NCBI RefSeq assembly: GCF_012396365.1
Contig: NZ_JAAXPG010000020.1
Coordinates: forward strand, 62,001-126,000
Length of the DNA stretch: 64,000 nucleotides
Direction: 5' to 3'
Source of the DNA: Nocardiopsis alborubida
GTDB taxonomy: Bacteria; Actinomycetota; Actinomycetes; Streptosporangiales; Streptosporangiaceae
Positions 1 through 8,053 of the stretch are shown here, piece after piece; position 1 is the first letter of the stretch, and every line of letters begins with the position of its first letter. The notes below the pieces were generated by a model. That model was not told the origin of the DNA. It did no database searches and saw nothing but the letters and a program-made list of their open reading frames with translations. The position numbers and the translations under genes are program-made.

Positions 1-56
1 GCCTCCCGGCCGGTCGCATCCGGGTCTGAGTCCATGACCGAACAGGTGGGGCGGGC

Positions 57-800
57 TCAGAGCTGGCTGGCGCCACCGTCCACGGCGAGTTCGGTACCGG
101 TGGTGTAGGTGGCGTCGAAGGCGAGGAAGGCGGCCGCCACGGCGATCTCCTCGGTGGTGCCGAAACGCCGCATGGGATTGTCCGCGACCCGCTCCGCCTT
201 GAACCGCTCGGCGGCCTCTTCGGACATCGTGTTCTCCAGAACCCCCGTGTCGACGGGGCCGGGGCTGATCGCGTTGACCCGGATTCCGCGCGGAAGCAGT
301 TCGCGGGAGAGGCTGCGGGCCATCGAGCGCAGCGCCGCCTTGCCGGCCGCGTAGACACTGGCGTCCAACATGCCGATGACGTTCGCGATCGAGGTGGTGA
401 GGACGACACCGGCGCCCGTGCTCAGCAGCGGGGCGAGCTTTTGCACGGTGAAGTAGGCGCCCTTGACGTTGATCGCGAACAACTCGTCGTACATCTCCTC
501 GGTCGTCGACTCGAAGGGCGTGGGGGGCGCGATGCCGGCGTTGACGAACAGGGCCTCGACCGTGCCGAGTTCACCCTTCACCCGGTCAGCCAGAGCATCC
601 AGGTCAGGCAGTGAGGACACATCGCCCCGGACCGCCACCGCGTTCCCACCGATCCGCTCCCGCGCGGCGTCGAGCGTCGCCTGGGAACGGCCGGTGATCA
701 CCACGCGGGCTCCGCCGTCCACCAGCAGCTTCGCTATCGCGAACCCCATGCCGCTGCCGCCACCCGTGATCACCACGTTCTTGCCGCTGTACTCGCCCAT
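57..800 (-). CDS. SDR family NAD(P)-dependent oxidoreductase
   Basis: A 247-residue classical short-chain dehydrogenase/reductase, the usual family length. Visible motifs are the cofactor-binding TGGGSGMG near residue 12, the structural NAG (VNAGIAPP), the catalytic Ser in LTTSIANVIG, the active-site YAAGK, and the C-terminal SPGPVDTG and VDGGASQL stretches typical of the family. It should reduce or oxidise a small carbonyl/alcohol with NAD(P)H in the cytoplasm; the substrate cannot be read from the sequence. The ATG start has an AAGGAA-type ribosome site a few bases upstream. It lies about 100 bp downstream of a second SDR gene in the same direction, so the two are probably co-transcribed. 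Confidence 0.9.
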   Translation of the reverse strand: MGEYSGKNVVITGGGSGMGFAIAKLLVDGGARVVITGRSQATLDAARERIGGNAVAVRGDVSSLPDLDALADRVKGELGTVEALFVNAGIAPPTPFESTTEEMYDELFAINVKGAYFTVQKLAPLLSTGAGVVLTTSIANVIGMLDASVYAAGKAALRSMARSLSRELLPRGIRVNAISPGPVDTGVLENTMSEEAAERFKAERVADNPMRRFGTTEEIAVAAAFLAFDATYTTGTELAVDGGASQL

Positions 801-900
801 TGCAGGATTCCTTCTTTTCTTGTCCCAAGGGCGTGGTGCGCCCCGGGGCAGGTCAGTGAATTTTTTTCGCCTAAACCGGAGTTCTGGAATTCCTTCGGCG

Positions 901-1689
901 TCAGCCCATGGGGAATTCGCTGCCGTCCACGGTGATTTTTCTCCCGGTCAGCCAGTTCGCCCGCTCGGACACGAGGAACAGCACCGCGCCGGCGATGTCG
1001 TCGGGCCGGCCGTTGCGCCCCAGCGGAGGGACGCCGTCGGCGTTGCTCTCCGCCGACGCCCCTCCCAAGCGCGCGGACACCTTCGCCCACTGCTCCCGCG
1101 TCGCCTCGCCACCGGGGGTGGCGACCCTGCCGGGGGCCACCGTGTTGACCTGGACCCCGAACGGGGCCAACTCCAGGGCCAGTCCCCGGCTGTAGTTCTC
1201 CAGCGCCGCCTTCGCCGCGGTGTAGTGCAGGAACGGCCCCGACGGGGTGAGGGCCGCGGCCGAGGAGACGTGCACGATCGCTCCCGAACGCCGTTCCCGC
1301 ATGCCCGGTACCAGCAGCGAGTCCAGTCGCACTGACGCCAGGTAGTTCAGGTCCAGCGCGTCCTGCCACTCCTCGTCGGGGATGACCGAGGAGCCTTCGT
1401 GGGGTCGCGCCCCGCCCGCGTTGTGGACCAGGACGTCCACCCCGCCCAGCACCTCCCGCGCGGTCGCGGCGAGCGCCTCCGCTCCGGCCCGTGTCCGCAC
1501 GTCGGCCTCCACGAAGGCGGCTCCCTCCGGCACCGTGCCCGTCGCCGACCGTGCGGTCGTGAGCACCTCGGCACCCGCATCCAGGAGTCGGCGCACGATG
1601 GCCGCTCCGATTCCGCGAGAACCGCCTGTGACCAGGGCCCTCTTTCCCGAGAATTCCTGCGTTCCCGGTCCGTTCTCGATCTTGGTCAT
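901..1689 (-). CDS. SDR family oxidoreductase
   Basis: A 262-residue short-chain dehydrogenase. The open frame continues upstream, but similarity to the family begins at the ATG chosen here (MTKIENGPG), about 15 residues before the cofactor motif TGGSRGIG. Also visible are HNAGGARP, the catalytic Ser in VHVSSAAA, the active-site YTAAK, and a C-terminal TVDGSEFPMG. It is the promoter-proximal gene of a two-SDR unit with the gene ending at 57. The two proteins are not close duplicates: the cofactor loops and C-termini differ. Substrate unknown. Confidence 0.88.
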   Translation of the reverse strand: MTKIENGPGTQEFSGKRALVTGGSRGIGAAIVRRLLDAGAEVLTTARSATGTVPEGAAFVEADVRTRAGAEALAATAREVLGGVDVLVHNAGGARPHEGSSVIPDEEWQDALDLNYLASVRLDSLLVPGMRERRSGAIVHVSSAAALTPSGPFLHYTAAKAALENYSRGLALELAPFGVQVNTVAPGRVATPGGEATREQWAKVSARLGGASAESNADGVPPLGRNGRPDDIAGAVLFLVSERANWLTGRKITVDGSEFPMG

Positions 1690-1844
1690 GCCAGAGTGCC
1701 TCTCGATTTCTTGTCCGCCCGCTCGGCGGGAAAGGAGCGGGGCGCGCAGGGCGCGAATTCTCGGATGAATCGCGGTGGGCGCCTCGTCGTCCTGTTCAAC
1801 GGTACGTTCGGAAAAGATCGAAAGGCAAAGACGGAATATGAGTC

Positions 1845-1871
1845 GGTGCCATAGAGGTTTCCTATGGCACC
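1845..1871. repeat. perfect inverted repeat (10-bp arms, 7-nt loop)
   Basis: Arms GGTGCCATAG and CTATGGCACC are perfectly complementary around a 7-nt loop. The repeat lies about 155 bp upstream of the leftward SDR gene and just before the gene-scar region. It could be an operator for the SDR unit or a short RNA hairpin; no T-run follows, so it is not an obvious terminator. Confidence 0.5.
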
Positions 1872-2031
1872 TCGGTGACACCGTGGTGCAAGACGGCGGG
1901 CTGAGCGGCCCCGAAGCCCTGCGGCAGTTGAGCGGTGTGCTCGCGGATGAGGAGTCCGTCGTCGCACTCCGTGCCCTGTCCTCACGCTTCGCCCTGGGGC
2001 CGGGGGAGTCCGGGAGGGTCGGTGGGGAGGG

Positions 2032-2440
2032 CCATACCGCCCCCACCTGCGCCTGGTGGTCACCGACCCGGAGCCCGGTGGCAACGCCCAGGTCATCTTC
2101 GAGACCCTCAACCACCGGGGCAGTCCCCTCCTGGCGGCGGACCTGGTCAAGAACCTGCCGTTCCAGATGGCCGAGGCGCAGGACGCCGACATCCACCGCC
2201 TCTACCGCGAGTGCTGGGCACCGCTCGACTACGACTGCTGGCGCCTCAAGGCGGGCCAGGGGCGGCGTCTGCGGCCCCGCGTCGACGTATTCCTCTAAGC
2301 GTGGCTGACCATGAAGCTGCGTCGCGAGGTCGCTCCGGACCGGCTCTTCCTCGAATTCCGCGAGTTCGTACACCGGGAGAAACCCGCGACCACCGACCTG
2401 CTGCACGAGATCGCCGCCGACGAGGCGCACGGCTCTCCCC
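2032..2440 (+). pseudogene. broken DUF262 (GmrSD-like) fragment
   Basis: Frame 1 encodes LRLVVTDPEPGGNAQVIFE followed by TLNHRGSPLLAADLVKN, which is the hallmark C-terminal part of the DUF262 ParB-like nuclease domain (family consensus VIFETLN.RG.PLL.ADLVKN). An in-frame TAA at 2296-2298 interrupts it. The same frame then resumes with AWLTMKLRREVAPDRLFLEF, also typical of DUF262 proteins. No N-terminal half is recognisable upstream (1880-2030 is in another frame and not clearly homologous), and the sequence departs from the family near 2440. DUF262 proteins include the GmrSD type IV restriction enzymes that act on modified phage DNA. This copy has a stop codon and lacks both ends, so it is not functional as such. 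Confidence 0.7.
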
Positions 2441-2960
2441 GCTCGCGACCCGGGCGGGGTTCACCCGGTCCACGGTGCGCCGGGTGCACGAGCAGGTGCT
2501 CCTGGAGGCCCGCGCCCGCGCCGAGGCCGACGGGCGGGTGACCTCCACCGAACTCAGGGAGCTGGAGAGGGCCGCCAAGAACCCGGGCGCGGGACACGTC
2601 ATCCAGGACCTGCTCTACGTCGCGGACCAGGAGAAGGCGCGCAGGAACGGGCTGCTCAAGGGCTGGCGCGTCGTTCCCGTGGGGGAGGACGGGTCGGTCA
2701 ACGCGGTCGTGGACTTCGCGGTGTCCCACGGCGCGACGGTCGGGGTGAACGTCACCAAGACGGTGCGTCTGGTCATCGCCGAACCGGGGACGGACGACGC
2801 GAAGGTCCGCAGGGCCCGGGAGGCGGACATCCGGGTGGCGACCCCCGCCGAGGCCTGGGACCTGCTGAAGGCTGCCGTCGACAAGGCGGAGCACGGGCGC
2901 GAGCACGCGTCGCAGAGCCGCCGGACCCCGTTGCGAAGCGTTTCGGAGCTGGGGCCGAGG
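2440..2960 (+). pseudogene. remnant of exonuclease/BRCT-type protein (C-terminal part)
   Basis: Frame 3 carries FTRSTVRRVHEQVLLEARAR, then ADGRVTSTELRELERAAK, then a BRCT-like segment (AVSHGATVGVNVTKTVRLVI, AEPGTDDAKVRRAREADIRV, TPAEAWDLL). In actinobacteria this order, a TerB-like helical region followed by a BRCT domain, forms the C-terminal part of DnaQ-fold exonuclease proteins. No exonuclease motif or start codon precedes it here: the preceding bases belong to the DUF262 fragment in another frame. After about 2960 the frame continues with no recognisable content. I read it as a truncated gene joined to the DUF262 remnant by an old deletion. The family assignment is from memory of the domain order. 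Confidence 0.55.
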
Positions 2961-3190
2961 TCTTTCACGACCCGGACGACCGGTCCCCGGGTTCCGACCA
3001 CCAGGCGTATCGGTTCCGCGCGAAACGCTGGTGAGTCATTGATTTCCCTGTCCACGTCCCCCTCGTTTCCTCACGAGCCCATTTTACTGGGCCCCTGTCC
3101 GGAAACCTCGGGGCAGCTCGATCGGTCCGCGGCGCCGCGCGGGATGTCGAGTCCTTCCGACTGACACCCCGCGCGCGTGAGGGATGGGTG

Positions 3191-3526
3191 CTACTTGACG
3201 ATGGTTTCGTTGGTGACCATCACGCCGACGTTCGAGAAGTCGATGAACTTCGACTCATCGGGATTGACCCTGGTCTTGTAGTTCACGGATGCGAAGAAGG
3301 AGTCGTGGTCGTCCCACGAGTCGAACCAGATCTCGGTCAGTCCATCGTAGGCCGGATCCGGGTAGCCGTCGGCCGCGATCGGATGCGAGACGGCGTACTT
3401 GCGCACGTACCTCTCCGTTTCGGGAATGGAGGTGAACAGGGGCGCATGCCTGTCGCGGTGATAGCGCTGGAATTCCTCTACTGTCATTCCGGGCAGACGG
3501 TTGATGAGGAAAGCGAACTTGATCAC
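3191..3526 (-). CDS. EthD-type dimeric alpha/beta-barrel protein
   Basis: A 111-residue protein with the EthD signature: an N-terminal strand IKFAFLINRLPGMT, then EEFQRYHRDRHAPL, where the family has a conserved WxxxHxPL. EthD-like proteins are small ferredoxin-fold enzymes or accessory factors for degradation of aromatic or ether compounds and polyketide cyclisation; substrate unknown. I chose the GTG at 3526 because the upstream frame has no similarity and AAGGACC sits just before it. It is transcribed divergently from a MerR-family regulator 98 bp away, which probably controls it. Confidence 0.8.
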   Translation of the reverse strand: MIKFAFLINRLPGMTVEEFQRYHRDRHAPLFTSIPETERYVRKYAVSHPIAADGYPDPAYDGLTEIWFDSWDDHDSFFASVNYKTRVNPDESKFIDFSNVGVMVTNETIVK

Positions 3527-3592
3527 AGGGGTCCTTGAAAGTGATAGGCGCCTGGAACGGATGTGCGGTGGGCGCATCGGTAGGCTAAACGG

Positions 3593-3606
3593 TGACATCA
3601 GTGTCA
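3593..3606. promoter_or_regulatory. dyad between EthD gene and MerR gene (candidate operator)
   Basis: TGACA-TCAG-TGTCA, 5-bp arms around a 4-bp centre, lies in the 98-bp divergent gap 19 bp before the MerR start. MerR-family regulators bind short dyads inside their promoters. A TAGGCT element lies just to its left and could serve as a -10 for the regulator. Binding is inferred only. Confidence 0.4.
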
Positions 3607-3624
3607 TGGGCAAGAGGAGAGTCG

Positions 3625-4080
3625 ATGCGGATCGGTGAGGTCGCGGAACGGGCGGGCGTCAGTCGGCGGTCGTTGCGGTACTACGAGCAGCAAGGGCTCA
3701 TCGAGGTTCGCCGGTCGCCGAGCGGTCAGCGTCTCTACGAGGAGGACCACGTCCGCCGGGTCCGTCTGATCCAGACCTTCTACGCGGCCAAGCTCACCAG
3801 TGCGACGATCGCCGAGTTGGTTCCGTGTATGGAGCGCTCCCCCTCGCGGATGGTGGCTCAGCGCGCGCAGACGGTGATGGAACGCGAGCGCGGCCGGTTG
3901 CGTGTGACCATCGAGGAACTGTCGGCGGCCGTGGCAGCGCTTGACGGACTCATCGACGCCACGGCCGCACATCAGCCAGAACCCCGGAGTCCTCAGGACT
4001 CAGATCCATACGGGCTGGACACGGGCGCTTCCGTGGAGAGCGAGGACCCTGCCCGGGTTCGTGTGCGCTCCGCGACCTGA
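3625..4080 (+). CDS. MerR family transcriptional regulator
   Basis: A 151-residue regulator with the canonical MerR N-terminus: MRIGEVAERAGVSRRSLRYY, a winged helix-turn-helix, then YEQQGLIEVRRSPSGQRLY. A coiled-coil dimerisation helix follows (roughly residues 75-115). There are no metal-binding cysteines, so it belongs to the small-molecule or stress-responsive branch rather than the mercury/copper branch. The C-terminal 35 residues are low-complexity and have no family similarity. The ATG has AGAGGAGA upstream. It is divergent from the EthD gene, its likely target. Confidence 0.9.
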   Translation: MRIGEVAERAGVSRRSLRYYEQQGLIEVRRSPSGQRLYEEDHVRRVRLIQTFYAAKLTSATIAELVPCMERSPSRMVAQRAQTVMERERGRLRVTIEELSAAVAALDGLIDATAAHQPEPRSPQDSDPYGLDTGASVESEDPARVRVRSAT

Positions 4081-4303
4081 GGCGGGGTCCCACCGCCCCG
4101 CGGCGGCCAGCCATCGACCGCCCAACCAGGCGACCCTCGGCCACAGAAGGGCCGAAAGGAGCGGGAATCGCGGGGATTCTCCCTTCCGCCATCTCTGTCG
4201 CCCGTACAACATCGAAGGAGAGCTGGCCATAGGGGCTGTGTGCTGGCTCTCTGGCCGGAAGCGGCCACAGAAATACGCGATGTGACCCTTTGCGCACTGT
4301 GGG

Positions 4304-4323
4304 GTTCATGTTTTTTCATGAAC
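4304..4323. repeat. perfect hairpin GTTCATG-T6-CATGAAC upstream of amidase
   Basis: Seven-base perfect arms flank six T residues, ending 35 bp before the amidase ATG. It could be an operator or a 5'-leader hairpin. The rest of the 278-bp gap from 4081 shows no other obvious element. Confidence 0.45.
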
Positions 4324-4358
4324 TGGCAAGTAACCCCCGCTATCCCCCGAGGATCCAC

Positions 4359-5183
4359 ATGACCAACACCCACAGGTCAGGTCCGGACAGGCGCAGCATC
4401 CTGCGCGGAGCCACCATCGCCTCAGTCACCGCCGCCCTCGGTGCGGTCGGCGCCACGAGCGCCTTCGCCCGGCCAGCCGACACGAGCGCCTCCGTCCAGG
4501 CGGCCCAGCCGTACCTGTACTGGCGGGGCGCCTGGGGCGCGCGCCCGCCGAGCAGTCCCATCCAGGTTCTGGCCGCCCCGCCCCGCTACATCGTGGTCCA
4601 CCACACCGCGACGCCCAACAGCACCAACTACACACTCGACCACGCCCTGAACCTGTCCAGGTCGATCCAGAACCACCACATGGACACCAACGGGTGGAGC
4701 GACACCGGCCAGCAGCTGACCATCAGCCGCGGCGGCTACGTCATGGAGGGCCGCGACCGCACGCCGGAAGCCATCGCGGCGGGCAACCACGTCGTGGGCG
4801 CCCACGTGGCCAACAACAACAGCACCTGCATCGGCATCGAGAACGAGGGCCTGTACACGAGCGTGGGTCCGACCACGGCCCTGACCGACGCGCTGGTGCA
4901 GACCCTGGCGTGGCTGTGCGGCGCGTACGGACTCAACCCCCACAGCGCCATCCTGGGCCACCGGGACTTCAACGCCACCGCCTGCCCCGGCAACGTGCTG
5001 TATTCGAGGCTTCCCGAGCTGCGCGACAGGGCCGCCCAGACGATGCGGGCCCGGGGCATCGCCATCGCCGCCCGCCAGGAACCGGGTGAGGACGGTCCCA
5101 CCTACCCGCCCGTGCCCGACGACGAGCCGGAGCGCGAGTTCTACCACGGTCCAGCCCGGGGGCCGGACGACTTCTCCCGCTAG
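4359..5183 (+). CDS. Tat-exported N-acetylmuramoyl-L-alanine amidase / PGRP-type protein
   Basis: A 274-residue exported peptidoglycan hydrolase. The twin-arginine signal is DRRSILRGATI at residues 10-20, followed by an Ala-rich hydrophobic stretch ending near AFA-RP. The mature part carries the amidase_2/PGRP fold: YIVVHHTATPN (zinc His near 81-82), then SRGGYVMEGRD, GIENEG, and the second zinc site GHRDFNATACPGN (His 201, Cys 209). It should cleave the bond between N-acetylmuramic acid and L-alanine. The C-terminal 35 residues are acidic, Pro-rich and non-catalytic. The start at 4359 is favoured over an in-frame ATG 69 bp upstream because GAGGA precedes it and the Tat motif follows directly. 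Confidence 0.9.
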   Translation: MTNTHRSGPDRRSILRGATIASVTAALGAVGATSAFARPADTSASVQAAQPYLYWRGAWGARPPSSPIQVLAAPPRYIVVHHTATPNSTNYTLDHALNLSRSIQNHHMDTNGWSDTGQQLTISRGGYVMEGRDRTPEAIAAGNHVVGAHVANNNSTCIGIENEGLYTSVGPTTALTDALVQTLAWLCGAYGLNPHSAILGHRDFNATACPGNVLYSRLPELRDRAAQTMRARGIAIAARQEPGEDGPTYPPVPDDEPEREFYHGPARGPDDFSR

Positions 5184-5453
5184 GGAGTGTTCCGCGGAGG
5201 TTTTCGGATCAGCGAGCGGCCGTCCGGGCAATCTCTCGCAAGGCGGTTCGCGCAGGTCAGCCAGGTTGGCTTCTCCAGCGGAACCGGCACAGCGAGAGGC
5301 AGCCCGGCGGTCGCGAGCCCGAAACGGTCCAAGGAACACGACCTGGGCGCACCCGGCCCGGCGGGTCCCGCCGAACCGGCCGCCCCTCCTGTGCTGCGGA
5401 CACCGAGCCCCCGTGTCCGGCGGCCCACACGCGCCGGGTGCTGGTCCCGGGAC

Positions 5454-6674
5454 TCAGAAGGAGGGAAGCGGGATCCCGGAAGTCCTCCAGTACCAGTTCT
5501 GCGGCTGGTGCACCTTCTTCAGCCGCGTCCGTGCCTTCCGGAAGTGCGCGAGCGCGTCGACGACGGCGCCGGGCAGCTCGGCCAGGTCGTCGGGCACCGG
5601 GACGGTCAGCAGGAGGTGCTGCTTCTCGTGGACGAGCACCAGTGACCCGGTCGGGTCGAACTCGCGCAGCTGGAAGTGGGCGAGGGGCTTGTACTCCTTG
5701 TCCTCGGTGGACAGGTGCAGCGTCCTGTTTCCGGAGCCGTCGAACGCGTACAGGCCGAAGGTGTTGAGGTGGAAGACGCGGCGCCGTCCCTGGTCCGCGA
5801 CCACGTCGTAGCGTGTGCCGCGGGCCGCGGAGTCCCAGTAGGTGTGGAGGTCGAGGTGCCCCAGCAGTGTGCCGTCGGCGTCCACCAGTGCGAACAGGAA
5901 GTCGCCGCCGCGTCGACCGGACCACTTCGACCAGCCGACCGTCACGACCACGAAGGTGGAGTCGTCGATCGGCACGACGTCCCGCACGTTCTCCGGATCC
6001 GGACCTCCCAGACCGGTCCCGTACGCCGCCCCGAGCTGCTCGACCAGCTCTGTCCGGGGCGTTCCCTCCCCTGACGCACCGGACGGCGGGCAGTAGCGGG
6101 GCGCGTGGCCCAGGGGAGGCCGCTCACGCATCAGCGCGGTCACCGCGGTGAGCGCGGGCAGCTTCGTTCCGACCGGTTCGGGGGAGAGCGCCACCGTGTT
6201 GTCGCCGAGCAGGCACAGCGCGCGTCCGGACGGTGTCAGGCGCGTCCTGAACGCCCACCGCTTCGCCCCGGGCGCCGTGACCTCCTCCATCGCGTCGAGC
6301 GCCGGGGTGAAGGCGAACGTCCGGTCGTTCCGCATGGAGTACAGGACCCGACCGTCCGGGAGGAGGCTCAGCGAACCCGGGTGGTAGCCCCCGTCACCGA
6401 CGATCGAGTCGGAGCTCCCCCAGTCCAGGAAGACCTGGGCGACCGGGGTCCCGTCCGGGGCGTACCGTGCCAGCACGTGTCCGAAGGTCTCCTCCTTGTC
6501 ACGGTCGGCGTCGTCGTACCGGTAGGGGTTGTAACCGATCTCGGAGAGGACGTAGCGCTCCCCCTCCGGGCCCGTGCACACCGCGTGGTGTTTCCACCCG
6601 AACACGTTGGCCGGGTCGACTCCCCGGTTACGGACGAACGCTTCCGGGAGACAGATGGGTTGTAGGTGCGTCAC
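5454..6674 (-). CDS. hypothetical protein, possibly beta-propeller-like
   Basis: A 406-residue protein with a GTG start preceded by GAGGAAGGGG. No signal peptide or membrane segment is visible. Repeated short strand-turn patterns (PDGRVLYSMRNDRTFAF, VDADGTLLGHLDLHTYW, YAFDGSGNRTLHLS) suggest a propeller or other all-beta repeat fold, but I do not recognise the family. It stands alone, convergent with the amidase gene, with a 270-bp spacer at 5184-5453 in which I see nothing. Confidence 0.65.
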   Translation of the reverse strand: MTHLQPICLPEAFVRNRGVDPANVFGWKHHAVCTGPEGERYVLSEIGYNPYRYDDADRDKEETFGHVLARYAPDGTPVAQVFLDWGSSDSIVGDGGYHPGSLSLLPDGRVLYSMRNDRTFAFTPALDAMEEVTAPGAKRWAFRTRLTPSGRALCLLGDNTVALSPEPVGTKLPALTAVTALMRERPPLGHAPRYCPPSGASGEGTPRTELVEQLGAAYGTGLGGPDPENVRDVVPIDDSTFVVVTVGWSKWSGRRGGDFLFALVDADGTLLGHLDLHTYWDSAARGTRYDVVADQGRRRVFHLNTFGLYAFDGSGNRTLHLSTEDKEYKPLAHFQLREFDPTGSLVLVHEKQHLLLTVPVPDDLAELPGAVVDALAHFRKARTRLKKVHQPQNWYWRTSGIPLPSF

Positions 6675-6862
6675 GTGCGGTTCCCCTTCCTCGCCTGCTG
6701 GTCGCCATGACCCTAGGGAAACGGGGTGACGGTTCGGAGTCCCGCCGGTGTGACCTGGGGACGCCGCCGCGTTCAGGTGCGTCCCCGCGCCCGGACGGCC
6801 GGGGGAGGGGCTCGCGGTAGGCCGGCTTCCCGCCCGAACGCCGGTGCCGGATACTGGTGCCC

Positions 6863-7411
6863 ATGGCGATCATCCACAAGGCCACTCTCACACCGAGCAA
6901 ACCCGAGCTGATCGGCGCCTGGCTGGACGGCCAGCCGTGGGCGGGCCAGGGGCCCGGCGAGATCCTCGGCGCGTACCGGTTCGACGACCCGGAAGGCGAG
7001 GTCGGGGTGGAGGTGTTCCTGATCCGGCGCGGGGACCGCTTGCTCCACCTGCCGCTGACCTACCGGGGCGCGCCCCTTCCCGGCCGCGAGGACCACCTCG
7101 TCGGCACCCTGGAGCACTCCGTCCTGGGAACGCGCTGGGTCTACGACGGCACCAAGGACGAGGTGGCGGTCGCGTGTTTCCGGCGGGCGCTGACGGGCGA
7201 GCAGGAGCAGGCGGAGCTGGAGGTCTGGGAGGAGGGCCGCCGTCTGGAGAACAGGCCTCAGCAGGTCGTGGTCTCCAGGGAGCCCGGCACCGGCTCCTCC
7301 CAGGACGGTCGGGTACTGATCCAGCGGGTCCTGGACGATGAACCCGAGGGAGGGCCACGGCTTCTCGCCCGGTGGGGCGACGAGCAGGCGGTGGTCGCGG
7401 CGCTGGCCTGA
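6863..7411 (+). CDS. maltokinase N-terminal cap-like domain protein (CG0192-like)
   Basis: A 182-residue protein (ATG at 6863; a GTG two codons earlier is also possible). The N-terminus MAIIHKATLTPSKPELIGAW, then LGAYRFDDPEGEVGVEVFLI, LTYRGAPLPG and GTLEHSVLGTRWVYDG are close to the N-terminal cap of actinobacterial maltokinases and the stand-alone CG0192-type proteins. The kinase lobes are absent, so it is not a maltokinase itself. It lies alone between a leftward hypothetical gene and a small MmcQ-type gene. Confidence 0.75.
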   Translation: MAIIHKATLTPSKPELIGAWLDGQPWAGQGPGEILGAYRFDDPEGEVGVEVFLIRRGDRLLHLPLTYRGAPLPGREDHLVGTLEHSVLGTRWVYDGTKDEVAVACFRRALTGEQEQAELEVWEEGRRLENRPQQVVVSREPGTGSSQDGRVLIQRVLDDEPEGGPRLLARWGDEQAVVAALA

Positions 7412-7525
7412 CCTGCGGATTCTTCCGCCCGAGCGGGGATCACCGGCGCCGGGCCCGGTCCCGGCGCCGACGGGTGACCACCCACCGCGCGCGGACCTGT
7501 CGGCGGCGTGTGGTTGGCTCCTCCC

Positions 7526-7885
7526 ATGAGTGTGGAGATCGAGCGGTTCGTGCGGTTGGTGAGTGCTCTGCCGGAGTGCGAGTCCAAGGACTCGGACCAG
7601 TACACGACGTTCCGCGTGCGCGGCAGGCCCTTCGGCTACCTGTGGCCGCGCACCGCCACCGTGGGGCTGAAGCAGACCCTGCTGGAGCAGACCGCGCTGG
7701 TGGCCGAGCGGCCCGAGGTGTTCGAGGTGCAGTTCACCGCGGGCGGGTTCGGCTGGGTGGTCGTCCACCTCGACGGGATCGACCTGGACGAGCTCAGCGA
7801 GCTCACCCTGGAGGCCTGGTACCTGACCGCGCCCGAGGAGTTGGTGGCCGCCCCGCCGACCCCGGCGTCCCTGGTCCGGGCCTGA
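7526..7885 (+). CDS. MmcQ/YjbR family protein
   Basis: A 119-residue protein of the YjbR/CyaY-like fold family. Seen: FVRLVSALPECESKD, then FRVRGRPFGYLW and a C-terminal VVVHLDGIDLDELSELTLEAW, which is the typical helix-rich end. Members bind DNA non-specifically or have unknown roles; length fits the family. It starts 114 bp after the maltokinase-cap gene and may share its transcript. Confidence 0.8.
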   Translation: MSVEIERFVRLVSALPECESKDSDQYTTFRVRGRPFGYLWPRTATVGLKQTLLEQTALVAERPEVFEVQFTAGGFGWVVVHLDGIDLDELSELTLEAWYLTAPEELVAAPPTPASLVRA

Positions 7886-8053
7886 CCCGGACCACGGGCA
7901 GGTCCTTCGCCCGGCCCGGTGCTCAAGGGATCGGCCCCGCCCGTCGGCCCGTGCCGGATCCTGTGTTCTGTGGGCCGCGGGATAGGTGCCGACGGGCCCC
8001 ACGGCTGTCCGACCCGCGGGGGAGGGGCCCTTCCTCCTCTGTAGGCTCCCGGT

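Noticed and set aside
1690-2430. N-terminal extension of the SDR ending at 901
   Set aside because: The extra residues have no SDR similarity and overlap the DUF262 scar on the other strand; the family begins at the ATG at 1689.
4081-4358. Possible c-di-AMP (ydaO) riboswitch before the cell-wall amidase
   Set aside because: Such riboswitches often precede actinobacterial wall hydrolases, but I could not find the conserved core; only a simple hairpin is present.
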